Below, piece by piece: positions 1 to 9,916 of a DNA stretch of 64,000 nucleotides. The DNA is taken from positions 51,037 through 115,036 of the forward strand of contig JAXLRH010000013.1 of the NCBI GenBank assembly GCA_046331245.1, given 5' to 3'. The DNA is from SSF14 sp046331245 (GTDB lineage: Bacteria > Actinomycetota > Acidimicrobiia > Acidimicrobiales > Microtrichaceae). How positions within the stretch are numbered: position 1 is the first letter of the stretch; every line of letters starts with the position of its first letter. Position numbers and translations under genes: made by a program. The notes under the pieces are model-generated. The model was not told the origin of the DNA. It did no database searches and saw only the letters and a list, made by a program, of their open reading frames with translations.

Positions 1-360
1 CTGCTCGACGAGGTGCGCAACACCACCCTCGACGAGGCGGCACGCGAGCAGCTGCGCGACATCTACGAGAACTCCCTGGTCGAGCTGCGCACGGCGCTGT
101 CGCCCGAGCTCGGGGGCGAGCTCGATCGCCTGGCGCTCGACTTCGACGACGACACGGTGCCGAGCGAGGCGCAGCTGCGCATCGCCAAGGCGCAACTCGT
201 CGGGTGGCTCGAGGGGCTGTTCCACGGCATCCAGGCCACGTTGATGGCCCAGCAGATGGCCATGCGGAGCCAGCTCGAGGTCATGCGGGGCCAGCTTCCC
301 CCCGGCGCCGCCGGTCCCAACCAGGAGCTGCCCACGCCGGGCGGCCCCGGCTACATCTGA
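1..360 (+). CDS. bpa: Bacterial proteasome activator (Bpa/PafE), 5' end outside the window
   Basis: The open frame runs in from the left edge, so the true start lies outside; an internal GTG at 13 is not the start. The protein resembles the Bpa family (DUF2587, Rv3780 type), a ring-forming, ATP-independent activator that docks on the 20S proteasome and feeds it unfolded proteins. The conserved block AQLVGWLEGLFHGIQ and the following Gln/Met-rich helix are family hallmarks. The C-terminus ends GGPGYI, a hydrophobic-Tyr-X tail like the GQYL tail that Bpa inserts into the proteasome alpha ring; here the last residue is Ile instead of Leu. The presence of Bpa implies a 20S proteasome elsewhere in this genome. 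Confidence 0.85.
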   Translation: MLDEVRNTTLDEAAREQLRDIYENSLVELRTALSPELGGELDRLALDFDDDTVPSEAQLRIAKAQLVGWLEGLFHGIQATLMAQQMAMRSQLEVMRGQLPPGAAGPNQELPTPGGPGYI

Positions 361-419
361 GCCGGTGACGACGATGGCTGGGGCCGCACACATCCGGACC
401 TGCTGCGGGAGCCACGCTC

Positions 420-3400
420 GTGGGTGACTCGTTCGTCCACCTGCACCAGCACACCGAGTACTCGATGCTCGACGGTGCGGCACGCGTGGGCGACGCCGTG
501 CGAGCGGCGGCGACCGACGGTCAACCCGCGCTCGGCATCACCGACCACGGCAACATGTACGGCGTCCTCGACTTCTACAAGGCGTGCCGTGCGGTGGACG
601 TGAAGCCGATCATCGGCTTCGAGGCCTACATGGCCCACGACTCGCGGCTCGAACGACCGCCGCGCCGGGGCAAGCAGGACGACTCGGGCGGCGAGGTCGA
701 CGGCGGCAAGAAGCTCTACTACCACCTCACCCTCCTGGCCGAGAACAACGAGGGCTACAAGAACCTCATCCAGCTCTCGAGCCGGGCGTTCATGGAGGGC
801 TACTACTACAAGCCCCGTCTCGACTGGGAGCTGCTCGAGCAGCACTCGGCCGGGGTCATCGCCACCACCGGGTGCCTCGGCGGCCACGTGCTCCAGTCGC
901 TCATGAACGACGGGTACGACGCCGCGCTGGCCAAGGCGGCACGGCTGCAGGACATCTTCGGGCGCGACAACCTCTTCGTCGAGATCCAGGACCACGGCAT
1001 CCAGGCGCAGATCGACACCAACCCCGACCTCCTCCGCATCGCGAAGGCCATCAAGGCACCCCTCCTCGCCACCAACGACAGCCACTACGTGCACCAGGAC
1101 GACGCCGTGGCGCACGACGCCCTCCTGTGCGTGCAGACGGGGTCGCTCATGAGCGACGCCGACCGCTTCCGCTTCCACGGCGACCAGCACTACCTCAAGA
1201 CCGCCGAGGAGATGCGCTATCTGTTCCGCGAGGTCGAGGTGGCGTGCGACAACTCGCTCTGGATCGCCGAGCGCGCGCAGGTCGAGATCGCGTTCGGCGA
1301 CGCGCTACTGCCGAACTTCCCGTTGCCGGAGGGCTTCGCCGACGACACCGAGTACCTGCGCCACCTCACGTTCGAGGGCGCCCGCTTGCGGTGGGGCGAT
1401 CCGCTGCCCGACGACGTGGTCGAGCGCCTGGCGTTCGAGCTGCGGGTCATCGCCGACATGGGGTTCAGCTCGTACTTCCTCATCGTCTGGGACCTCATCA
1501 AGCACGCCCGCGACAACGGAATCCGCGTCGGTCCCGGTCGCGGCAGCGCCGCCGGTTGCGCGGTGGCCTACACGCTCTGGATCACCGACCTCGATCCGAT
1601 CAAGTACGACCTCCTGTTCGAGCGGTTCCTCAACCCGTCACGCATCTCGATGCCCGACATCGACATGGACTTCGACACCCGCTTCCGTGACGAGATGATC
1701 CGGTACGCGGCGGAGATGTACGGCCGCGACCACGTCGCCCAGATCGTGACGTTCTCCCAGATCAAGGCGCGGGCCGCGGTGCGCGACGCCGCCCGGGTGC
1801 TCGGCTACCCCTACATCGTCGGTGACAAGGTGGCGAAGGCGATGCCGCCGCTCATCATGGGCCGCGACACGCCGCTCGGGGCCTGCCTCGAGAAGCAGGA
1901 GAAGTTCGCCGAGGGCTACGCGATGGCGGCCGACCTCCGCGAGATGTACGCCACCGACCCCGACGTCAAGAAGGTGATCGACGTCGCGAAGGGCCTCGAG
2001 GGCCTGCGCCGCCAGGACGGCATCCACGCCGCCGCGGTGGTGATCACCAAGGACGCGCTCACCGACTACCTGCCCATCCAGCGCAAGCCCGAGGCCGGCA
2101 AGCCGATCGAGATGTCACCGGTGGTGACGCAGTACGAGATGAACGGCGTCGAGTCGCTCGGGCTCCTCAAGATGGACTTCCTGGGCCTGCGCAACCTCGA
2201 CGTCATCAGCGACACGCTCGCCCTCATCAAGAAGAACCGCGACATCGACCTCGACATCGACAACGTGTCGCTCGAGGACGCCAAGACCTACGAGCTGCTC
2301 GGTCGCGGCGACACCATCGGCGTGTTCCAGCTCGAGGGTGGCGCGATGCGCACGCTCGTGCGCTCGCTCGCTCCCGACAAGTTCGAGGACGTCGCCGCCC
2401 TCGTGGCCCTCTACCGCCCGGGCCCCATGTCGGTGAACATGCACAACGACTACGCCGACATCAAGAACGGTCGCAAGCCGGTGTCGTACTTCCACCCCGA
2501 CGCGGAGGAGGTGCTCGCCGACACCTACGGCCTGATGATCTACCAGGAAGCCGTGATGCGGGTCGCGCAGAAGTTCGCCGGCTACTCGCTCGCGGAGGCG
2601 GACAACCTTCGTAAGGCCTGCCTGCCGGCGGGCACGAAGGTCCTGACCCGCTCGCGTGGGTACGTGCCGATCGAGTCCGTGATGAAGCTCCGTGATCGAC
2701 GGCTCCACACCATCGACACCACGACCGCGACGAGTCGCTTCGAGCCGGTCGACGACGTGTGGTCCGTCGGCCGCAAGCCGGTGTACCGCCTCACGACCTC
2801 GACCGGGTATTCGATCGAGGCCACGTCGAACCACCCGTTCCTCGTCGAGGACGAGTGGGTCGAGCTCGGGTCGATCTCGGTCGGCGACCTCGTCGGTGTC
2901 GCGGCGAGAACCCGGACGAACGGTGGATCGAAGGTCTCCGCCGCCGAGATCGATCTCGCAGCGCTCCTGATCTCGGAGGGGTACACCCCCGACGTCCGGC
3001 TCGGTGGGGGCCCGCCGTTCTTCTGCAACACCGATCCCGAGCTGATCGACGCGTTCCGGTCGGCATACGCGGCGCACTTCGGGCGAGATCACGAACGGGC
3101 CAGAGAGGTGGCCGGCGTGACTCGGCTGGGCCTCACGCGCGCCGAGCTCCTCGAGCTCGAGCCGGTGCTCGGCCGTCTCGGGCGCTCCGGCGAGAAGATC
3201 ATCGCCGACCGCATCGTCAACGCCCCGTTGCGCAAGATCGAACGATTCGTCGGCCTGTACTTCTGCGCCGACGGCTGGACCGACGCGTCCGGCACGCACA
3301 TCGGCTCGAAGAGTCTCGAGGTCTGCCGCTCGATCAAGCGGATGCTCCTCCGCCTCGGTGTCGTCGGGAACCTGCATCGACGGGAGATCGTCGGCCACGG

Positions 3401-5184
3401 CACGCACTGGACGGTCTCGATCGCGGACAAGGGCATGGCTCGGCGCCTCCTCGCCGCGATCGATCCGCATCTCACCCAGATCAAGCGGGCGAAGGCGTCG
3501 CGCTGGTCGTCGACGTGGGGGGCGGCGTCGAGTGCGACCAACATCGGCATCCCGTCGTCGATCCTGGCAGCGGAGGTCGAACGCCGCTCCCGGGTCACCG
3601 GTCGCTCGAGCCGTGACCTCGGCGTCGACTCGGGGGGCTACACGTCGGTGGCGCTGCTCCACCGGGCGACGCTCGACGGCCTGCTGTACTCCGAGCGACT
3701 CGAGGACCTGCGCACCGGCGACCTCCTGTGGGACCGCGTCGTGTCGGTCGAGTACGTCGGCGAGCGGGAGTGCTTCGACTTCCAGATGTCCAACCCGGAT
3801 CGCCCGTACGCGGTGGTCGAGGACTTCCTCGTCCACAACTGCGGCAAAAAAATCCGGGAGATGATGGCCAAGGAACGCGCCGGTTTCGTGGCCGGCGTGG
3901 AGCGGACCGGTTATGGCGAGAAGCTCGGTACCGAGCTGTTCGACATCATCGAGAAGTTCGCTGACTACGCCTTCAACAAGAGCCACTCGTACGGCTACGG
4001 CCTCATCTCGTACCAGACGGCCTACCTCAAGGCGAACTACCCGGCGGAGTACTTCTCGGCCCTGCTCACCAGCGTGAAGAGCTCGCTCGGAGAAGGCGGC
4101 GATCTACCTCGCCGAGTGCCGGGTGATGAACATCGACGTCACGGTTCCCGACGTCAACCGCTCCGAGTCCGACTTCACGCCGGTGCTGCTCGTCGACGCC
4201 GAGGCCGGCACGCAGACCCAGCAGATCAGCTTCGGCCTGTCCGCCGTGCGAAACGTCGGCGAAGGTCTCGTCGAGCTCATCGTGGCGGCGCGCGACGAGG
4301 GCGGCCCGTTCGCCGACTTCTACGACTTCTGCGAACGGGTGCACACCAACGTCCTGAACAAGCGCACCATCGAGTCGCTCATCAAGGCCGGAGGGTTCGA
4401 CTCCTGTGGCCACCCGCGGCAGGGGCTGCTCACGGTGTTCGAGCAGATCGTCGACCAGACGGTGGCGCGCCGGCGCGAGCGCGACATGGGCGTGATGAGC
4501 CTCTTCGGCGACGTCGCCGACGACGACTCGGCGTTCAACGAGCGGCTGGCGATCCCCGACCTCGAGTTCGAGAAGAAGCAGCGGCTGGCGTTCGAGAAGG
4601 AGATGCTCGGCCTCTACGTGTCGGACCACCCGCTGATGGGCGCCGAGCGCTCGCTCGCCAAGCGCGTCGACTGCTCGCTGATGGATCTCTCCGAGCTCGA
4701 GGACGGGGCGATGCGCACCGTCGGCGGCGTCATCACCAACCTCCAGCGGAAGTGGACCAAGAAGGGCGACCTCATGGCCGTCTTCCAGCTGGAGGACCTC
4801 CAGACGTCGGTCGAGGTCATGGTGTTCCCGAAGTCGATGGCCGACCACGGCCACAAGCTCGTTGACGACGCCGTGGTGGTGGTCACGGGGCGGATCGACC
4901 GCCGCGACGACGCGCCGAAGCTCATCCCCAAGGACATCGACATCTTCGAGCCGATGGCGGAGGGCGCGCCGCCACTCCGCATCCAGGTGTCGCCGAACCT
5001 GCTGTCCGACGAGATGATCGATCGCCTCAAGGGGCTGCTCGTGGAGTTCCCCGGCGAGAGCGACGTGTTCCTCCACCTCGGCAACCAGGTGGTGCACCTG
5101 CCCGACCAGTTCACCGTCGACGTCGAGGCCGGCCTGGTGGGGGAGCTGCGCGTCCTCCTGGGGCACGAGGCGATCCTGCTGTAG
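420..5184 (+). CDS. dnaE: DNA polymerase III subunit alpha, intein-containing and frameshifted as read
   Basis: Replicative polymerase subunit. The start is GTG at 420, giving an N-terminal PHP domain (FVHLHQHTEYSMLDGA). Catalytic aspartates are visible at about residues 413 and 415 (MPDIDMDF) and 586 (LKMDFLGL). After residue 733 (LRKA) a 407-residue intein interrupts the gene, and the C-extein resumes at CGKKIREMM. At 4089-4090 one extra G moves the frame: the first frame runs on into nonsense to 4865, while the genuine C-terminus (EKAAIYLAECRVMN, helix-hairpin-helix region, OB fold) continues in the next frame to the stop at 5182-5184. With the G removed, the spliced protein would be about 1180 residues, normal for actinobacterial DnaE1. 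Loss of an essential polymerase is implausible, so a sequence error is the likely cause. Confidence 0.93.
2619..3839 (+). other. In-frame intein with LAGLIDADG-type homing endonuclease inside dnaE
   Basis: A self-splicing protein element of 407 residues. It begins at Cys (codon 2619, CLPAGTKVLTRSRG, block A) and ends at FLVHN just before Cys+1 of the C-extein (codon 3840). The block B motif ATSNHPFLV carries the expected T-x-x-H. Block F is around VVSVEYVGERECFDF. Two degenerate dodecapeptides, LAALLISEGYT (intein residue about 113) and RFVGLYFCADGW (about 210), mark a DOD/LAGLIDADG endonuclease in the middle. All splice residues (Cys1, block B His, terminal His-Asn, Cys+1) are present, so splicing looks possible. 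Removing it restores the conserved polymerase stretch ADNLRKACGKKIRE. The site differs from the cyanobacterial split-intein site, which here is the uninterrupted FADYAFNKSHS. Confidence 0.93.
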
Positions 5185-5276
5185 GTCGCCGCGTACCCCC
5201 CGGTTTGACCCACGGGGTCTTGGGGCGCTGAACTACTAGGGCCAGTTTTGTGTTCCGGGCCAGGGTAGGGAGAGCA

Positions 5277-5945
5277 ATGCCGTTCGATGTCAGCACGAAA
5301 GACTGCTCGCAGCTCACCGACTCGGAGCTGGCCGAGATGGCAGATCTGTGTGCCGAGACGCCGAGCCACTACGAGATCGGTGATCTCTCCAAGCAGGCCG
5401 AGGCCTGGGTGCTGGTGACGCAGGTTCGTGAGGGCGAGCACCTCCGCGGCTTCTCGTTCTCCACGCTCGAGCGCATCGGTGGCACGCCGGCGATCATCCT
5501 CGGCCTCGCCCACATCCGTCGCAATGCCAAGCGCGACCAGGTGCTCAAGCTGGTCATGCACGACAACTACCGCCGTGCGCTCATGGCCTTCCCCGACGAG
5601 GACGTCCTCGTCGGCACCCGCTTCGCCAGCGTCGACGGCTTCGAGGCCTTCAAGGTGCTCACCGACATCAACCCCCGCCCCGACCACAAGTCGTCGGGTG
5701 AGGAGCGTGCGTGGGGCCGCCGCCTCGCGAAGCGGTTCGGCATGGAGGTCGGCTACGACGACAAGGCGTTCGTCGCCCGGGGCAACGGCTCGTTCCCCCT
5801 CGTGTTCGACCACGAGGCGCTCAAGCCCGAGCGCATCGACGCTGCCTTCGCCACGTTCTTCAAGCCGCTGAAGCCGAAGAACGGCGACTGCCTGGTGGCC
5901 TTCGGCTGGATCATGGCCGAAGAGCTCCTCAAGTACAACTCTTGA
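5277..5945 (+). CDS. Conserved-looking protein of unknown function (222 residues)
   Basis: I do not recognise this family. The start ATG at 5277 is preceded by the purine-rich AGGGTAGGGAGAG, a usable ribosome-binding site, and is preferred over the upstream in-frame GTG at 5250. The protein is soluble-looking with no signal peptide or membrane segment. It is mixed alpha/beta, with many charged residues and a stretch HIRRNAKRDQVLKLVMHDNYRRA. The C-terminal part (NGDCLVAFGWIMAEELLKYN) is mildly hydrophobic. It stands alone between dnaE and a nitroreductase gene, all on the same strand, with 92 bases after dnaE. A TTGACC hexamer at 5205 could be part of its promoter, but no convincing -10 goes with it. 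Confidence 0.7.
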   Translation: MPFDVSTKDCSQLTDSELAEMADLCAETPSHYEIGDLSKQAEAWVLVTQVREGEHLRGFSFSTLERIGGTPAIILGLAHIRRNAKRDQVLKLVMHDNYRRALMAFPDEDVLVGTRFASVDGFEAFKVLTDINPRPDHKSSGEERAWGRRLAKRFGMEVGYDDKAFVARGNGSFPLVFDHEALKPERIDAAFATFFKPLKPKNGDCLVAFGWIMAEELLKYNS

Positions 5946-6027
5946 TGGCCTCGGCCACCTTCGCCTCAGGCTTGCTCGCTTCGCTCGCTGCTTCGGCTGC
6001 GGTACCTCGGCGCTCGATGGCCCCTGA

Positions 6028-6625
6028 GTGGAGCTGAGCGACGCGCTCGCCCGGCGCCGGTCGTGCCGGTCGTTCGCGCCCGACCCCGTTCCCGCCGACG
6101 TTCTTGACACGGTCCTCGCGGCGGCGCGTCGCGCGCCGAGCGCCGGCAACACGTGGGGTCTCGACCTCGTCGTGCTCGAGGGCGCCGAGCAGGTCGGCGG
6201 CTACTGGGACGTCACGCTGCCGCCGGCCGGCCGCGAGCGGTTCCCCTGGCCCGGGTTGCTGCACCGGTGCTCGTGGTGGTCACGGTGCGCGCCGGCGCGC
6301 ACGTGGACCGCTACGCCGAGGCGGACAAGTCGCACACCGGTCTCGGCGACGACGAGTCGGCATGGCCGGTGCCGTACTGGTGGGTGGACGGGGAGCGGCG
6401 GTGATGGCACTGCTGCTCGCGGCGACCGGCGCGGGGCTCGGTTCGCTGCTGTTCGGCCTGTTCGACCACGAGGCGGCGGTCGCGGAACACCTGGGCGTGC
6501 CCGGCGATCGCCGGCTGCTCGGCACCGTGGCGCTCGGTTGGCCCGACGGCGACGACCGCACCTCGCGGTCGGGCGGACGGGCCCGTCCGGAGGCACCGGA
6601 GTTCATCCACCGCGGCGGATGGTGA
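6028..6625 (+). CDS. Nitroreductase-family protein, interrupted by two frameshifts
   Basis: Predicted FMN-dependent nitroreductase-like oxidoreductase. The N-terminus (ALARRRSCRSFAPDPVPADV, then ARRAPSAGNTWGLDLVVLE) is the FMN-binding start of the family. The reading frame changes near 6253-6255 into one giving APVLVVVTVRAGAHVDRYAEAD, and again near 6390-6393 into one giving AAVMALLLAATGAGLGSLLFG, which ends at 6625. Adding one G to the GGG run at 6253 and one to the GGGG run at 6390 joins all three parts into a normal protein of about 199 residues. The start is GTG at 6028. Both faults are in G runs, so sequencing error is more likely than decay, but a true pseudogene cannot be excluded. Confidence 0.75.
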
Positions 6626-6670
6626 ACGACTACCGTTCAACCGCTGTTCAGCACGTGGAGGGATGAGTTC

Positions 6671-9154
6671 ATGCAGAAGTTCTGGTCGCGGCTCGCCGTG
6701 GAGCTCGGCAAGCGAGCCGGTGTCGTCGCCCTCGTTGGCCTGATCATCACCCTCACGATGGGCTTCGGCATCACCCGCCTGAAGTTCGCGACGGGCACCG
6801 AGAGCTATCTGAACGCCGACGAGCAGGTGTACCGCGACAGCGTCCGCTACCAGGACAAGTTCGGTGGCGAGGCCAGCCTCACGGTCATCACGATGGACGC
6901 CGGCCACAAGGTGGACGAGCTCGCCACCAACCCGGCCAACCGCTCCGCCATCGAGTCGACGAGCACGGCGCTCCGCAAGGTGCCCGGCGTGCGCGGCGTC
7001 GTCGACCCGCTCGTGGCGCTGCAGCTCTCGCAGAACCTGATCTCGAAGGACCCCGACCACCCGACCGTCGAGAACCTCCTCGGCTCCGTGGCCGCGACCT
7101 CGCTCCTGAAGGCCATCGAGGACGCGCCGGAGAAGGACAAGGCCGCCCGTACGGCGGACAACAACATCACCACCGGCAAGGTGTTGGCGATCCCGGAGGC
7201 CGAGCGCGTCATCGGACAGCCGGCGTGGACGGACTTCCTGCTCCGCAACAACCAGAAGAAGATCAGGGCCTCGCAGTTGCCGGTGTTCCCGGACGACCGG
7301 CACGCGATGATCCTCACCCGCTTCGACGGGAACATGAAGGTCGACCCGGCGACGAAGGCGACCAACGACGCGTACGACCTCATCACCAAGCTCAAGCTGC
7401 AGAACGCCACGGCGCGGACCACGGGCGCACCGAAGCTGCTGGTGGAGATCAACGATTACCTGCGGGGCGGCATGCTGCAGCTCGGCGGCATCGCCTTGGC
7501 CATCATGGTGCTGATCCTGCTGGTGCTCTTCAACGTGCGGTGGCGCCTCCTTCCGCTCGGCGTGATCGTGATCGGTGTCATCTGGGCCTTCGGCACCGCC
7601 GGCTACCTCGGCATCCCGCTCACCCTCGTGACCGTGGCCGGTCTCCCGGTCATGTTGGGCATCGGCATCGACTACGCGATCCAGATGCACGCCCGTGTGG
7701 AGGAGGAGGCCGTCATCGGTCGGTCCGACCACCCGATCCAGGAGACGGCCCGCAACCTCGGGCCGGCCCTGCTCGTCGTCACGTTCGACGCCGTGTTCGC
7801 CTTCGCCGCCCTGCACTGGGCGAAGGTGCCCATGCTCCGCGACTTCGGTCTGCTGCTCGCCGTCGGTGTCGCGGTGATCTGCCTCGCGTCGATCATCGTG
7901 CCGCTCGCGACCCTCGGCATCCGTGAGTTCCGCAAGCCGACGCCCAAGGGCGACTACAACGAGGGCTGGCTCGGCAACCTCGTCGTGCGCCTCGGTGGTC
8001 TCCCAGCTCTCGCGGCGATCCCGCTGGCGATCGCCTCGCTCGCCATCTTCGCCGGTGGCATCACGGTGGAGAAGAAGCTCCACATCCAGGCCGACCCCGT
8101 GAAGTGGGTGAACCCCTCGTCGCAGGTCATCAAGAACCTGCGCTACGCGGAGCGTGAGGTGGGCGGTTCGAGCGAACTCGGCGTGTTCGCCGAGTCGAAG
8201 GACGTCTTCACGCAGCCCGTGGTGAACCACGTCGACGCGTTCACCAACCGCTACCTCACGACGCACCCCAAGGACGTGGTGGTGGCGTCGAGCATCGTGG
8301 AGATCGTGAGCGACCTCCTCGTCGTCCCGGGCACCGAGCGCGTGCCACCCCGCGCCGACCTCGTGAAGGCGGCGTACGAGGCGTCGCCCGCCGACGTGAA
8401 GTCGTCGGTGTACAGCAGCGTCGACGGCTCGCAGTCGCTCAACGTGGTGTTCCTCGCCGCGCCCGGCTCCCTCGAGGACCGCAAGGTGTTCGTGCAGGAC
8501 ATCCGCGACGACCAGGCCTCGGCGAACAAGCCGCCGGCCGGGCTGCGCGTCACTCCGTCGGGCCTCGTGGTGGTGGGCGTCGGTCTCCTCGACAACCTCG
8601 AGAAGAACCGCATCCTGCTCACCTACCTGTCCATCGCCTTCGTCGCGGCCTTCCTCGCGATCCGGATGCGCAGCGTGGTGCGCTCGCTGCTGTCGCTGGT
8701 GCCGGTGCTCATCGCCGTGGGCGCGTCGTCGCTCGTGGCCTACTGGGCGAAGCTCGAGCTGTCGCCGATGACCGCAGTCGGCGGCCCGCTCGTCGTTGCG
8801 GCGTGCACGGAGTTCACGTCGCTGATCCTGCTGAGGTTCGTGGAGGAGCGCGGTCGAGGGCTCTCACCCCAGGAGGCGGTCGACGTGACTGCCGCCCGCA
8901 CGGGCCGAGCGTTCATCGTGTCGGCCATGACGGCCATCGCCGGCGTCGCCGTCATCAGCTTCTCCTCGATGCCGTTGCTCCGGGACTTCGGCCGTGTGGT
9001 GGGCATGAACGTGGCCATCGCGCTGCTCAGCGCACTCGTCGTGCTGCCGCCGATGCTGGTGTGGGCGGACAAGTGGGGCCTGGTGTCCAAGGGCATGATC
9101 CACCACCACGAACCGTTCATCGACACCCCGGGCGCCGGCGTCACTGCGGAGTGA
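6671..9154 (+). CDS. MMPL/RND-family membrane transporter
   Basis: A large inner-membrane transporter of 827 residues with the two-repeat architecture of RND/MMPL proteins. One membrane helix follows the N-terminus (VVALVGLIITLTMGFGI), then an extracytoplasmic loop to about residue 265, then a block of five or six helices (from LGGIALAIMVLILLVLFNV). A second helix-loop-helices repeat starts near residue 440. The signature stretch GLPVMLGIGIDYAIQMHARVEEE contains the Asp seen in proton-relay segments of this family. The ATG is preceded by GGAGGG. MMPL proteins usually export lipids or hydrophobic compounds using the proton gradient; the substrate cannot be told here. The next gene, a TetR regulator 90 bases downstream, is a likely controller. 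Confidence 0.9.
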   Translation: MQKFWSRLAVELGKRAGVVALVGLIITLTMGFGITRLKFATGTESYLNADEQVYRDSVRYQDKFGGEASLTVITMDAGHKVDELATNPANRSAIESTSTALRKVPGVRGVVDPLVALQLSQNLISKDPDHPTVENLLGSVAATSLLKAIEDAPEKDKAARTADNNITTGKVLAIPEAERVIGQPAWTDFLLRNNQKKIRASQLPVFPDDRHAMILTRFDGNMKVDPATKATNDAYDLITKLKLQNATARTTGAPKLLVEINDYLRGGMLQLGGIALAIMVLILLVLFNVRWRLLPLGVIVIGVIWAFGTAGYLGIPLTLVTVAGLPVMLGIGIDYAIQMHARVEEEAVIGRSDHPIQETARNLGPALLVVTFDAVFAFAALHWAKVPMLRDFGLLLAVGVAVICLASIIVPLATLGIREFRKPTPKGDYNEGWLGNLVVRLGGLPALAAIPLAIASLAIFAGGITVEKKLHIQADPVKWVNPSSQVIKNLRYAEREVGGSSELGVFAESKDVFTQPVVNHVDAFTNRYLTTHPKDVVVASSIVEIVSDLLVVPGTERVPPRADLVKAAYEASPADVKSSVYSSVDGSQSLNVVFLAAPGSLEDRKVFVQDIRDDQASANKPPAGLRVTPSGLVVVGVGLLDNLEKNRILLTYLSIAFVAAFLAIRMRSVVRSLLSLVPVLIAVGASSLVAYWAKLELSPMTAVGGPLVVAACTEFTSLILLRFVEERGRGLSPQEAVDVTAARTGRAFIVSAMTAIAGVAVISFSSMPLLRDFGRVVGMNVAIALLSALVVLPPMLVWADKWGLVSKGMIHHHEPFIDTPGAGVTAE

Positions 9155-9244
9155 TCGTCGGTTCGCGAACCAGCTGCCGCTACCCTGACCGGATCGGGAG
9201 GGGTTCCGACGACAAGGTGGTTCTGCCATGACCGAGGTACCGAG

Positions 9245-9916
9245 ATGACCGATCTGGTCGCGACGACGATCACGTCCGACGACGACACACCCCCCGTCAC
9301 CCGCGAGGTGCAGGGCGAGGCCACTCGTGCCCGCCTCGTGGCGGTCGCGGTGACCGCCCTCGAGAAGGGCGGGGAGGGCTCCGTCAAGATCCGCGACATC
9401 GCTCACGCCATGGGCGTGTCGGTGGGCGCGGTGTACCACCACTTCGAGAGCCGTGAAGACCTCATCGTGGCGGCGCGGCTCGCCCAGTTCGAGGGCCTGA
9501 TCTCCGGCGACGTCGACGCGATCCGCCAGCTCGCCGACACCGCCGAGACGGTGGACGACATGCGTCGCGGCATGCGCTTCCTCAATCGGGCCGCCCACAG
9601 CGCCGCACGTTCCGACTTCCGCCAGCTCCGTTCGGAGGTGGTCGGCGTGGCCCGTCACAACGACGGCCTCGCCGCCGCGCTGTCGGCGGCTCAGGAGCGG
9701 TGCACGGCCGAGCTCGTCGAGGTCGTCATCGGCCTGCAGGAGAAGGGGCTGGCGAACCCGGCCCTCGACCCCCGGGCCGTGGCCACGTTCCTCCAGGCGA
9801 TCGCCCTGGGGCTCGTGCTCGACGACATCAACACCGACCAGCCGATGGACCGCGAGGCGTGGCACTCCCTCACGGACACGGTCTACGAGGTCTTCCTGGG
9901 GCCCGGCCCGTCCTAG
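9245..9916 (+). CDS. TetR/AcrR-family transcriptional regulator
   Basis: A one-component repressor-type protein of 223 residues. The N-terminal helix-turn-helix is clear at about residues 45-75 (KIRDIAHAMGVSVGAVYHHFESREDLI). The C-terminal all-helical part is a ligand-binding and dimerisation domain with no recognisable specificity. It follows the MMPL transporter on the same strand, the usual place for a local regulator of an exporter, so control of that transporter is a reasonable inference. An upstream ATG at 9229 opens a frame that stops at once, so 9245 is the start. Its stop codon overlaps the predicted end of the leftward lipase remnant (CTAG). Confidence 0.9.
   Translation: MTDLVATTITSDDDTPPVTREVQGEATRARLVAVAVTALEKGGEGSVKIRDIAHAMGVSVGAVYHHFESREDLIVAARLAQFEGLISGDVDAIRQLADTAETVDDMRRGMRFLNRAAHSAARSDFRQLRSEVVGVARHNDGLAAALSAAQERCTAELVEVVIGLQEKGLANPALDPRAVATFLQAIALGLVLDDINTDQPMDREAWHSLTDTVYEVFLGPGPS

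Noticed and set aside
2115..3986. Long minus-strand open frame (623 codons) opposite dnaE
   Set aside because: It is the antisense of a strongly supported gene in high-GC DNA, is rich in Arg/Val/Glu/His-type shadow composition and shows no domain.
4080..4125. Programmed ribosomal frameshifting in dnaE
   Set aside because: The required shift is +1 but there is no slow or stop codon at the site, no slippery heptamer and no downstream structure that I can see; similar one-base faults occur in other genes, so error is simpler.
9229..9244. ATG at 9229 as start of the TetR gene
   Set aside because: That frame meets a stop after six codons; the ATG at 9245 opens the TetR frame.
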